62,337 nt of DNA from positions 1 through 62,337 of the forward strand of contig JAPKMT010000014.1 of NCBI GenBank assembly GCA_026645735.1, given 5' to 3'. The stretch's first letter is position 1; each line of letters begins with the position of its first letter. A program made the translations under genes and the position numbers. This document shows, one piece after another, positions 44,642-53,332 of this stretch. Source of the stretch: Flexilinea sp. (GTDB lineage Bacteria; Chloroflexota; Anaerolineae; Anaerolineales; Anaerolineaceae). A model generated the notes under the pieces. The model saw only the letters and a list, made by a program, of their open reading frames with translations. It was not told where the DNA came from and made no database searches.

Positions 44642-45373
44642 TCATTGGAAATTTCCGTTGGACTTCCTTTTCAACGTACGAACGAAGATTTTCTCATCGG
44701 TGCTGATACGATAGGATTCTGTAATTTTTTGCAGCGATTTGTTATGCGTGAAGTCGTCCAAGTGATCCTGCGTCAGAAAAGACCTTGTTAATTCCGGAAA
44801 AGTTACATAACAAACCGATATTGCCCAGGCGACAGCCATTTTTGCATAGTATCCATCGTGCGTGATCTGATCAAAGATACTTAATAATTGTTTGATATGT
44901 TGTTCGTCAATAAAGTAGCATAATGACATTACGACTGCGAACCGAACCTCAAATTCATATTTCGAATTTAAATAAGGCTGCACAAATTCCCACACCTGAT
45001 CTTTGTGTTTTGAAGTGAATTTAAGTTGACTGCAGAAACTGTCACATACCGCCCAATTTTGTATCTTTGGGATAAATTCTCGTATACATTCCAACCGTTC
45101 CTCAACCTCCATTGCCGCATATCCGATTACCAGTCCCCGGATAAGAGTCTCTTCATGAAAGGTGCATTCATACTCGGAAAGCCATTTCCGAAAATCATTA
45201 TTGGCTATTTCCTGTGAAATTTTTCGAATGATTGGCATTCGGACTCCTAGCACAGGATCGGCATTTGGGACTAATTTGAGGCTAAACGCCTGATACTGCG
45301 GATCTGCCATTGCCATTAATTGCTCATATGTGTTGAATTTTTCCTCGATGTCTTTTTCCTTGTTTGTTTTCAT
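44642..45373 (-). CDS. AlkD-like DNA alkylation repair protein
   Basis: A 243-residue HEAT-repeat protein of the AlkD/AlkC family, DNA glycosylases that remove cationic alkylated bases. The residues important in Bacillus AlkD seem conserved: Trp and Asp in NWAVCDSF and Trp in AVAWAISVCYV. Length is typical (about 230 residues). It is monocistronic and convergent with the hydroxylase operon. The start ATG has only a weak GGA upstream. Confidence 0.85.
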   Translation of the reverse strand: MKTNKEKDIEEKFNTYEQLMAMADPQYQAFSLKLVPNADPVLGVRMPIIRKISQEIANNDFRKWLSEYECTFHEETLIRGLVIGYAAMEVEERLECIREFIPKIQNWAVCDSFCSQLKFTSKHKDQVWEFVQPYLNSKYEFEVRFAVVMSLCYFIDEQHIKQLLSIFDQITHDGYYAKMAVAWAISVCYVTFPELTRSFLTQDHLDDFTHNKSLQKITESYRISTDEKIFVRTLKRKSNGNFQ

Positions 45374-45756
45374 ACGATTGAATCCATATCAATGTTGTCT
45401 TAGGAATGATTTTATAACGAAAAAGTGAAAAAATTGACGGGAATTCATGCCAGTTATGAACGCTACGAAAGAGCATGATCTGTTTATCCCTTGATTCTGA
45501 AATAGCAAAACCAAATTTTTAATGCAACTGCAATACAATACCGACCAACATTGTTTGTGATAAATTGTTTTTCTTGATATGAATGAATATTTTTATTGGA
45601 AGCGTTAATGATGAACAAGAAGTATATTGGCAGAATCTTATTTATTGTCTGAAGTACTCGTTTATAATTGATTGAATAATCCAATAATAAAATAAATAAT
45701 TGCTATATCATAATAATAAAATATTTAAAAATAAACTTTATAAAAAAACAGTTTGT
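45374..45756. other. 383-base AT-rich spacer
   Basis: Divergent promoters for the AlkD-like and YfhO-like genes must lie here. No repeat end, RNA gene or stable stem was recognised. The frame of the YfhO-like gene stays open to a TTG at 45700, but no binding site supports that start. Confidence 0.4.
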
Positions 45757-48700
45757 ATGAAAAAAATAATCCAAATTAATCAACAATATAAGGACAATCT
45801 CCTTTGGATAATTCTTCCGGGAATTTGGTTCGTGTTGTCTTTATTTTTCCTGGTCAGTATTCTAATGAAGAAAAATGATGAATTCCTGAGTAATCGTGAA
45901 TGGGGATTTTCGATTTTTCTCAGCACTGCATTTTGCGTTATTTACTGGTTGATACAACGCTTCAGAAGACGGGAAAAAATTCCCGGAAAACTGTTATTGA
46001 CCCTTTCGATCATTCTCGGTTTTTTTTTGGCTTTTTTTCTGAGGGCGGAAAACAAGCTTTCCTTTCATCTGCTGAGTCAATTTGAAATTGAAGTTCTGGA
46101 TTTGGATGCGGATACAGAATTCGCTGTTTACTGGGCGTATTGGGCTGAAAAACCGGATGAGCCTGACACAAAAATTATGGATTATCAGCGTTCATTTGAT
46201 ATCAGCTATTCAAGATTTGAGAAAGAAGGCGACTGGAAAATATCCGATGAGGGTTATTTGTCGACTCGAAGTGAGAATGCGCACCTTATTTTTCGAGATC
46301 GCGGACTGAGGAATCACATTCCGATTATGTGTTTGAATACGCGGAATGGACAGGGGACGATTTCGATGCAATATAACGGAAAAATGGAATTTGTCCATTT
46401 TAACGGAAATGACCTTGATCCGGTTCCCATAACAGGTTATTCCTATTCTTTCATATCGGAAATGATCGAAAAAATAATTCTGGGATTTGCTTTTTCCGGA
46501 TTAATTTTTCCATTTTTACAGGCAGTTGCAGTTTTCTTCTATTCCCGACCTCGCCGCCTTATGCAAAAATACCATGAATTGCGAACAGAAAAATCCTGGT
46601 TTCAGAATGAATTCGTCGTCGCAATCATTGCCTTTTCTCTTCCGATTCTTATTTTACTGCTGGTCGATACATTGATTGGAGTTTATCCTTTTGGGCAAAA
46701 AACTTTTCTGATCATGGATATGGAGCAGCAATATTCAGCTTATTTAGGATATTTAAAGACAATTTTCACTGGAAAAAACGATCTCTTTTATACATTCAGC
46801 AAGAACTTAGGCGGAGATATGCTGAGTTTATTTGCATATTATCTTGCCAATCCGATTAATTTTCTGGTCTGCCTCTTTTCGGTTGAAGATTTCCCGAAAG
46901 CGGCAGCCTTGATCATTCTGCTACGATTTGGATTATGTGGACTGACTTGTAATATCTTTCTTCGGAAATGTATCCGGCCGCGATTTTCTTCCATCATCTT
47001 TTCGACAGCCTATGCGTTAATGGGGTATACCCTCATGAACGCAGAAAATTATTTTTTCATCGACGGAGTCATTTTCTTACCGTTGGTTCTGCTTGGTCTG
47101 GAAAAAATAATCAATTCGCATAGTCCGTTTCTTTATATCTTTTCCCTGGCTGCAATTATCTTTATCAATTTTTACTTTGGATATATGATTTGTCTGTTTT
47201 CATTTTTTTATCTCATATATCGAATCCTGATCAGCGCTGTCAAACAAGATCCACCTCGGTTCAAGCGTGTTCTTCTGCAGTATTTTCTGGGGACGCTACT
47301 GGGCCTCGGGCTCGCTTGCCTGTTATTCATTCCGACCATTGTCCAGTTATCGCACGGAACGAAGGAACTGACGCCGGGGCATTTTACTTTCGAGTCGAAT
47401 TTTCAACTGTTTGATTTAATCCCGAAATTTTTTACCGGGGCATACAGTGATTCTGATCGTGGTAATCTGGGAATTCCGGTCATTTTCAGCGGAATTTTTC
47501 CTGAGTTGCTTACTCTTTTCTATTTCTTGAACAGGAATATTACCCGGAAAGAAAAACTGGCATCATTCAGTCTGTTGGCAATTCTCGCCATTTCATTCCA
47601 TGTCCGTCTTCTGGATATGATCTGGCACGGATTCAACAGTCCAATCGGCTGGCCGTACCGCTATGAGTTTCTGTTCTCCTTTGTGGTTATATATTTGGCA
47701 TACCAGTGCTGGTGTGAGATTTCCGGAATCACATCCAACCATCTTGTGACTGCTTCCCTTCTCATCATTGCCTTGGGAGTCCTTGTTGAGAAAATGAATT
47801 GCGGTATTCTTACGATTAAAGAGATCTACGCCGATGTTTTTCTTTGCTTTTTCTTTTGTGTTCTGATTTATATTTTGAATCAAAAATCCCAAAATTCTGA
47901 AAATTTCAAAATGCATACTATTTCTTTGATGATGAAATTTCTCATCGTGGTTTTCAGTATGTTGAATCTCGCGGTAAATGCGCATCAAACCTGGTCAATT
48001 GAGTTGAAAGGGTCCGATACGGTGGACCATTATCGGGAAAGCGTTCAAAAAATTACGCCGTTAATTGAAAGAGTCCGGGAGATGGATACCTCATTTTATC
48101 GGATGGAACAAACAGCCCCTGCCAGGAAAAATGATTCCATGAAGTTTGGCTACAATGGATTGAGCCATTATTCTTCCACCACCTATGGTTCTATCTTATA
48201 TTTTCTTCAACGGTTGGGCTTTGAACAGATCTTTTATTGGAATTACTATGGCAACGGATCGACTGCGGCAGTTGACAGTCTTTTGGGAATCAAGTATGTC
48301 ATTTCTGCACAGTCAGATCGATATGAACCGTATCCAAAAAGGATGGAACAAAATGGAATAGCAGTTTATCAAAATCCAAATGCACTGCCGTTAGCTTTTA
48401 CAGTCTCAAACAACGTATTGGGTGGCTGGTCATTGACAGCGGATCTTTTTGAAATTCAAAATCAGATGCTCAGAGGAATGACGGGGAATCAATTACCCGT
48501 TTTATATCGAAAAGCGAGCGTTGAGAAAAGCTCTTTTTCAAATCCGGATTGGATCTCAGATGTGACTTCCTTCAATGAGATCACCTGGGAACTGATAGCT
48601 GACAGTTCCGATCCATTGTATGCCTATTTCCCTGCAGCATTGGTCAGTCTTTTCGATTTGTCGATTAATGGAAGATCCCTGGGAGATTATTTCATGGTTG

Positions 48701-49206
48701 ATCGCTATGGAATTGTTGCATTGGGTGAATTTACTCCCGGAGATATAATCGAAGTTCGGTTACGTTTCAACGTCAAAGAGCAAAACCAGGAAATGGACTT
48801 TCAACCAGAAAAGATCCTTGATTCAGTTCAAGAAGCTCAATTCTATTTTGAAGATGCGGCGCTGCTGCAAAGGTATTTTCATCTTCTGAATCAGGATTCA
48901 GCGGATGTGGAGAAAATTTCCAGTTCGCATCTGAAAGGATCTGTCACAATTAATTCAGACGAACGATATCTTCTTTTTACAATTCCGTATGATCAAAGCT
49001 GGATTCTGAAAATTGACGGAAAACGAACGATTCCGGTAAAAGTATTTGATGCCTTAATGGCAGTAAAAATATCTTCTGGAGCCCATTCTTTTGAAATGAT
49101 CTATCTTCCGGAAGGGCTGATTCCTGGAATGGTAATTTCAACAGTCTCTCTTCTGATTGTTGTTTTTTGGTGGTTTATTATTGTACGGAAACTGCAAAGA
49201 AAATAG
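45757..49206 (+). CDS. YfhO-family polytopic membrane protein
   Basis: An 1149-residue protein with a first membrane segment near residue 17, a pair further on, a soluble segment (about 110-230), and then a dozen or so hydrophobic segments. The YfhO core begins around DTLIGVYPFGQKTFLIMDME, then KNLGGDMLSLFAYYLANPIN. The C-terminal 350 residues are mainly outside the membrane and contain a GIKYVISAQ stretch typical of the family. Members are GT-C fold glycosyltransferase-like enzymes that modify teichoic or other surface polymers with sugars. The extra N-terminal segment before the core is unusual. The start is uncertain: no clear binding site precedes the ATG. Confidence 0.78.
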   Translation: MKKIIQINQQYKDNLLWIILPGIWFVLSLFFLVSILMKKNDEFLSNREWGFSIFLSTAFCVIYWLIQRFRRREKIPGKLLLTLSIILGFFLAFFLRAENKLSFHLLSQFEIEVLDLDADTEFAVYWAYWAEKPDEPDTKIMDYQRSFDISYSRFEKEGDWKISDEGYLSTRSENAHLIFRDRGLRNHIPIMCLNTRNGQGTISMQYNGKMEFVHFNGNDLDPVPITGYSYSFISEMIEKIILGFAFSGLIFPFLQAVAVFFYSRPRRLMQKYHELRTEKSWFQNEFVVAIIAFSLPILILLLVDTLIGVYPFGQKTFLIMDMEQQYSAYLGYLKTIFTGKNDLFYTFSKNLGGDMLSLFAYYLANPINFLVCLFSVEDFPKAAALIILLRFGLCGLTCNIFLRKCIRPRFSSIIFSTAYALMGYTLMNAENYFFIDGVIFLPLVLLGLEKIINSHSPFLYIFSLAAIIFINFYFGYMICLFSFFYLIYRILISAVKQDPPRFKRVLLQYFLGTLLGLGLACLLFIPTIVQLSHGTKELTPGHFTFESNFQLFDLIPKFFTGAYSDSDRGNLGIPVIFSGIFPELLTLFYFLNRNITRKEKLASFSLLAILAISFHVRLLDMIWHGFNSPIGWPYRYEFLFSFVVIYLAYQCWCEISGITSNHLVTASLLIIALGVLVEKMNCGILTIKEIYADVFLCFFFCVLIYILNQKSQNSENFKMHTISLMMKFLIVVFSMLNLAVNAHQTWSIELKGSDTVDHYRESVQKITPLIERVREMDTSFYRMEQTAPARKNDSMKFGYNGLSHYSSTTYGSILYFLQRLGFEQIFYWNYYGNGSTAAVDSLLGIKYVISAQSDRYEPYPKRMEQNGIAVYQNPNALPLAFTVSNNVLGGWSLTADLFEIQNQMLRGMTGNQLPVLYRKASVEKSSFSNPDWISDVTSFNEITWELIADSSDPLYAYFPAALVSLFDLSINGRSLGDYFMVDRYGIVALGEFTPGDIIEVRLRFNVKEQNQEMDFQPEKILDSVQEAQFYFEDAALLQRYFHLLNQDSADVEKISSSHLKGSVTINSDERYLLFTIPYDQSWILKIDGKRTIPVKVFDALMAVKISSGAHSFEMIYLPEGLIPGMVISTVSLLIVVFWWFIIVRKLQRK

Positions 49207-49386
49207 TCTTTTCGAACTGAATCATCACAAAATTCTCAGCAGATCAGCGCGGTATTTCCTGTTTCCTGTTTCCGGATATCTGGAAGATCTGGTGTTATAC
49301 TTTTTTCGGAAACAGCAATTCGAATTTTACCTCCTCAAATTGCGATTAACCTTCATGACAATCAAATCACACAGGAGCTGAATACT

Positions 49387-50412
49387 TTGGATCGAATGCT
49401 TCCGGTAGGAAAATTATCACCTGAAATATTGAAAAAGATCATTGCTCAGGCGCCAATGCAGGATTCCCGCTTGTTTATGGGACCTGGCATTGGCCTGGAT
49501 TGCGGAATTGTTGATAATGGAAATAACTACCTCGTCTTAAAGACAGATCCGATTACTTTTGCAACCGAAGAAATCGGCTGGTATGCCATCCAAATCATTG
49601 CCAACGACATCGCAACGACCGGTGCTGAACCGTTATGGCTCATGGTGACTGCGTTATTTCCACAGGACAAGACGGATGAAGTCTTGGTTCAGAAAATCTG
49701 TTCACAGGTCTTTGATGCCTGCAGAGCAATGAATATCACGCTGACAAATGCGCATACCGAAATTACTTACGGTATCGAACGTCCGATTTTAATGTGTTCT
49801 CTGGTTGGAGAAGTTGCAAAGGAAAAACTCATTACACCATGGGGTGCGAAACCGGGTGATGCGATATTAATAACCAAATTAATTCCTGTTGAAGGTACAG
49901 CGTTATTGGCGAAAGAATTTCCAGACCGGCTTCGAGAGATTCTTTCTGCAGATGAACTGGAAACAGCTCAAAACTTCATACATAATCCGGGTATCGGAAT
50001 TTCAAAAGATGCGAGAATTGCTGTCCTTAATGGAAATGTAACAGCCATGCACGATCCGACGGAAGGCGGTATAGCAGCCGCTTTATGGGAGCTATCGGAG
50101 GCCTGCGGTTATGCGATGGAAATGGATTCAAGATGTATACCGGTCTCACCGTTATCCCAAAAAATTTGCAATTTTTTCGGATTAAATCCGCTGAATACCA
50201 TTGCATCCGGATCATTGCTGCTCACCGTTGAAGCATCGGATGCGGAGGTTGTCATCCAGGCTTTGGAGCGATCAGGAATCCCATGCTCGAAAATTGGAAA
50301 TATCCTCAATCAGCGTCAGGTCCAGGTATTCGATCTTTCCAGCAACAGCAGCCTTGAGCGCCCGGAACAGGATGAAATCGCGAAGGTTTTCTCAAAAGAT
50401 CAATCGGATTAA
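49387..50412 (+). CDS. AIR-synthase-related (PurM/HypE-like) protein
   Basis: A 341-residue protein of the PurM superfamily, most similar to HypE and AIR-synthase-related proteins. It has GIGLDCGIVDNG near the N-terminus, TDPITFATEEIGWYAIQIIA (ATP-binding loop), ITYGIERPILMCSLVG, and the late MHDPTEGGIAAALWELSE. It lacks the C-terminal PRIC-type cysteine tail of true HypE, so it is not the hydrogenase maturation thiocarbamate carrier. The start is TTG at 49387 with AGGAG nine bases upstream, or ATG three codons later. The substrate is unknown; it lies alone between two intergenic regions. Confidence 0.8.
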   Translation: MDRMLPVGKLSPEILKKIIAQAPMQDSRLFMGPGIGLDCGIVDNGNNYLVLKTDPITFATEEIGWYAIQIIANDIATTGAEPLWLMVTALFPQDKTDEVLVQKICSQVFDACRAMNITLTNAHTEITYGIERPILMCSLVGEVAKEKLITPWGAKPGDAILITKLIPVEGTALLAKEFPDRLREILSADELETAQNFIHNPGIGISKDARIAVLNGNVTAMHDPTEGGIAAALWELSEACGYAMEMDSRCIPVSPLSQKICNFFGLNPLNTIASGSLLLTVEASDAEVVIQALERSGIPCSKIGNILNQRQVQVFDLSSNSSLERPEQDEIAKVFSKDQSD

Positions 50413-50878
50413 CAAATCAAATAAACAGCTTCCTCCAAAATATGAAATTCATATTTTGAAGTCCCTTTTTAAAAAAGAAAAAAAATAAAAGGGAATTCTC
50501 TTTATTTTTCAATTTGTTGATCCTAAGAGTCAATTCTGTCTTTGTAACATAATCCAATTATTGTCTTCAATCATAATTATTAGAAATTATGAATCAAAAA
50601 TGTTAGTTAATTATGATCCGTCATTTATTTATCATAATGGAAAGATAAAAAATGAGGATAAAAATAATATTGCACAGAAAATTGAACAATTTATAATAAA
50701 AACCGTGCATAAAAGGGATTTGAATAATAATTATCAGAAGACAAGGATTATTTTCTAAAAATTTGATTTTAATGATCACTTTGACAATTCGAAAGAATAG
50801 ACAACAGTCAGCCAACAGCACGCTGGAAACCGACAAGGAGACTCGAAAGAATCGATTCGAAAAACTGATTTTCTTTTA

Positions 50879-50909
50879 CAATATCAGCCGAAAATTGCTT
50901 TCGATATTG
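50879..50909 (+). ncRNA. Stem-loop in the CoA-transferase leader
   Basis: CAATATC pairs with GATATTG and GAAA with TTTC across a four-base bulge (AGCC), loop ATTGC. It lies 30 bases before the terminator-like hairpin. Together they could form a conditional attenuator. I do not recognise a known riboswitch class. Confidence 0.35.
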
Positions 50910-50938
50910 TTGCTTAAAAGCATTTCTTTAGAAGGACG

Positions 50939-51000
50939 AAAGAGCCTGAGTAATTTCATCTGAGCTTCTCAGATAAGAAAATACCCAAGGCTCTTTTTTT
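50939..51000 (+). terminator. Two-tier terminator upstream of the CoA-transferase gene
   Basis: An outer stem AAAGAGCCT (50939-50947) with AGGCTCTTT (50988-50996) encloses an inner stem ATCTGAG-CTT-CTCAGAT (50958-50974); a T-run follows. It ends only 41 bases before the start codon at 51041, so it either ends an upstream small RNA or attenuates the operon. Confidence 0.75.
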
Positions 51001-51040
51001 TGTAATGAATTGAAAAGACTGGAAAACAAGGGATATGATT

Positions 51041-52378
51041 ATGACCTATCGATGTGAGTATCAGCAAAAATTACGATCATCTGAAGAAGCAGTAAGCGTA
51101 GTAAAAGACGGGGACTGGGTTGATTTCGGCTGCACCTTATCGATGCCGGAATTACTTGACAAAGCGTTGGCAGATCGAAAAGAAGCATTATCGAAAATAC
51201 GTGTCCGCGGTTTGCTGGCTGTGCGGCCGCTGCAAGTCGTTGAATGTGATCCGGAGCGGAAAACTTTTCATTATGAGAGTACCTATCTTGGCAATTATGA
51301 ACGAAAACTCAATGAAAAGGGGCTTTGTGATTTTGTACCGCTTGATTATCGTTGGAAACCAATTATTTATCGCAATCATATCACTGTGGATGTAGCAATG
51401 TTGTCAGTAGCTCCCATGGATGATCAGGGGTATTTCAATTTTTCATTAACAAACAGCGCCTCGAAAGCTATCCTCGAAAAATCGAAAATCGTGATTCTGG
51501 AAATTAATGAGAGGCTGCCAAAGGTATTTGGCGGTAAAGATGAAAAAATTCACATTTCTGATGTGAATTTCATTGTTGAAGGTGAACATGGTCCGTTACC
51601 GGAAATGAAAGCCGGAGAACCTTCTGATCTGGATATACGGATAGCGAGGCAAATTGTCGATCAAATTGAAGATGGATCAACCATTGAATTGGGTATTGGC
51701 AGTGTTCCTTCCGCTGTCGGGAAGTTCATTGCCCAGTCTGATCTGAAGGATCTGGGAATTCACACTGAGCTGATGAGTGATGCTTTCTATGACCTCTATC
51801 GGAGTGGGAAAATTACAAACTCAAGAAAGAATATCGATAAAGGGAAGAGTGTCTGGACGTTTGCACTTGGCTCTCATGAAGTATATGAATGGGTTGCTGA
51901 AAATCCTGAGCACCTCTCCTATCCTGTCGATTATGTGAATTCTCCGGAAATCATGGCACTCAACGACAAAATGATTACGATCAACAACTGTGTTGAAGTG
52001 GACTTGTATGGACAGGTTTCTTCCGAGTCATCCGGATTCCACCAAATCAGCGGAACAGGAGGGCAGCTTGATTTTTTGACGGGTGGATTTTTGTCAAAAG
52101 GGGGAAAAAGTTTCATTTGCATGACATCAACTTATCTGGATAAAAAAGAAAACCGTCTCAAATCCAGAATTGTTCCGGCTTTTCAACCCGGAACAATTAT
52201 CTCAGATCCGCGAAGCTGTGCCTATTACATCGTTACAGAATGGGGCATGGCGAATTTGGTCGGGAAATCCGTCTGGGAAAGAGCAGAAAGCCTGATTCAA
52301 ATTGCACATCCTGATTTTCAGAATGATCTGGTTAAAGAAGCTGAAAAAAATAAAATTTGGAGAAAATCAAACCGATGA
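51041..52378 (+). CDS. Butyryl-CoA/4-hydroxybutyrate CoA-transferase family protein
   Basis: A 445-residue member of the acetyl-CoA hydrolase/transferase family. The active-site Glu is probably in DLYGQVSSESSG, followed by the CoA-binding GTGGQLDFLTGG; an ELGIGSVPSAVG motif and PGTIISDPRSCAYYIVTEWG also match the family. Such enzymes move CoA between acyl-CoA and acetate and conserve energy during fermentation. The ATG at 51041 has AAGGG eight bases upstream, better than the ATG two codons earlier. It heads an operon with a P-loop protein and a 2-oxoacid:ferredoxin oxidoreductase, suggesting that acyl-CoA made by the oxidoreductase is converted to a free acid and acetyl-CoA. Confidence 0.85.
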   Translation: MTYRCEYQQKLRSSEEAVSVVKDGDWVDFGCTLSMPELLDKALADRKEALSKIRVRGLLAVRPLQVVECDPERKTFHYESTYLGNYERKLNEKGLCDFVPLDYRWKPIIYRNHITVDVAMLSVAPMDDQGYFNFSLTNSASKAILEKSKIVILEINERLPKVFGGKDEKIHISDVNFIVEGEHGPLPEMKAGEPSDLDIRIARQIVDQIEDGSTIELGIGSVPSAVGKFIAQSDLKDLGIHTELMSDAFYDLYRSGKITNSRKNIDKGKSVWTFALGSHEVYEWVAENPEHLSYPVDYVNSPEIMALNDKMITINNCVEVDLYGQVSSESSGFHQISGTGGQLDFLTGGFLSKGGKSFICMTSTYLDKKENRLKSRIVPAFQPGTIISDPRSCAYYIVTEWGMANLVGKSVWERAESLIQIAHPDFQNDLVKEAEKNKIWRKSNR

Positions 52379-53082
52379 ATCTCTCCCTGGATAAACGGAT
52401 TGTAGCTGTGGTTGGACATTTTGGAAGCGGCAAAACGGAATTCTGCGTCAACTATGCCCTTGAACGCGCAAAAACATCCAATAAGACTGCTTTGATTGAT
52501 TTAGATATCGCAAATCCATATTTTCGAAGTCGTGAGAAGAGATCTTTATTGGAATCAACCGGGATTAAGGTGTTTGGCAGTTTTTACCAATCTGAAATTA
52601 CCGCAGAACTACCGGCGCTGACTGCAAATGCAAGATTTCCACTTGAGGATAAAACCTACAAAGTTACGGTTGATGTGGGTGGAGATGCCAGCGGTTCGAT
52701 GATTCTCATTCAATTTTTCAAATATTTTGTCGAAGGGGATTACGAGCTGCTTTGTGTCATCAATAAGAATCGTCCGGAAACAGCCTCCATGGAGGGAGCG
52801 CTCAGTCATATTGATCGTATTGAAAAAGAAACCGGTTTAAAAATTACCGGTTTGATCAATAATACCCACCTGCTGCGAGAAACAAGCGTTGATGACATCA
52901 TCCGCGGCTACCGGTTTTGTCAGGAAATATCGGAAGAATTAAAAATTCCGATTCGATTTAGTTGTTGTCCCGTTTTGTTATATGAAGAACTGTGCCGAAA
53001 AGATATCAGTGCAGCAATGAAAGACGGAATATTGCCGGTCGCTTTGCATATGAGAGAGACCTGGCTGGATAAAAAGCCCTGA
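52375..53082 (+). CDS. P-loop ATP-binding protein of the oxidoreductase operon
   Basis: A 235-residue ATP-binding protein with Walker A GHFGSGKTEFC, a LIDLDIANPYFRSRE segment resembling the SIMIBI/ParA-MinD group, and VDVGGDASG. It has no Fe-S-binding cysteine pair of the NifH or Mrp type. The start codon overlaps the CoA-transferase stop (ATGA), and the ferredoxin gene follows after 21 bases, so it is part of the operon. It may help assemble or regulate the complex; I do not know a proven function. Confidence 0.7.
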   Translation: MNLSLDKRIVAVVGHFGSGKTEFCVNYALERAKTSNKTALIDLDIANPYFRSREKRSLLESTGIKVFGSFYQSEITAELPALTANARFPLEDKTYKVTVDVGGDASGSMILIQFFKYFVEGDYELLCVINKNRPETASMEGALSHIDRIEKETGLKITGLINNTHLLRETSVDDIIRGYRFCQEISEELKIPIRFSCCPVLLYEELCRKDISAAMKDGILPVALHMRETWLDKKP

Positions 53083-53103
53083 CTCGAAAGGAGATCAAAA
53101 AAA

Positions 53104-53319
53104 GTGGCGAAATTTCTTGTGAAATTTAATGTGGACAAATGCAAGGGATGCGAATTGTGTGTCTCCGTCTGCCCAAAAAATATTCTCGCACTCAGTACGA
53201 CTGAAGTCAATGCAAAGGGCTATCACCCGGCATCGATCACAGATATGGATAGCTGTATCGGTTGCGCAAGCTGTGCGACAATTTGTCCTGATTGTGTGAT
53301 CAGTATTTATGCGGAATGA
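53104..53319 (+). CDS. 2[4Fe-4S] ferredoxin subunit (delta) of 2-oxoacid oxidoreductase
   Basis: A 71-residue ferredoxin. Cluster motifs are CKGCELCVSVCPKN (about 14-27) and CIGCASCATICPDC (about 48-61). The GTG start has AAGGAG at suitable spacing. It is followed directly by the alpha, beta and gamma subunits, and is the electron-transfer subunit of a four-subunit 2-oxoacid:ferredoxin oxidoreductase. Confidence 0.9.
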   Translation: MAKFLVKFNVDKCKGCELCVSVCPKNILALSTTEVNAKGYHPASITDMDSCIGCASCATICPDCVISIYAE

Positions 53320-53332
53320 GAAGGAGTGCATG

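Larger units (their letters stand above)
50413..51040. other. 628-base leader region upstream of the CoA-transferase operon
   Basis: Early in the region a small AAATATGAAATTCATATTTT palindrome and a T-rich run follow the AIR-synthase-like gene (about 50439-50470). The middle is very AT-rich with no plausible gene. The last 200 bases hold two strong stems: 50879-50909, and a two-tier terminator at 50939-51000. The repeated CGAAAGAAT at 50790 and 50844 may form part of a structured leader. Confidence 0.45.

Noticed and set aside
44950..44972. ATATTTCGAATTTAAAT similar to a repeat end
   Set aside because: It lies inside the AlkD-like coding sequence, keeps the frame and encodes a plausible family segment; the match covers only 11 bases, so coincidence is likely.
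49313..49328. CAGCAATTCGAATTTT before the AIR-synthase-like gene
   Set aside because: Matches the repeat end at 12 bases but has no partner, no core and no flanking repeat; too weak to call a copy.
49157..49381. 74-codon open frame overlapping the end of the YfhO-like gene
   Set aside because: Overlaps the real gene in another frame, then runs through intergenic sequence; no binding site and no family similarity.
50561..50758. 65-codon AT-rich open frame in the CoA-transferase leader
   Set aside because: Composition is that of random AT-rich DNA, no binding site and no similarity; treated as non-coding.
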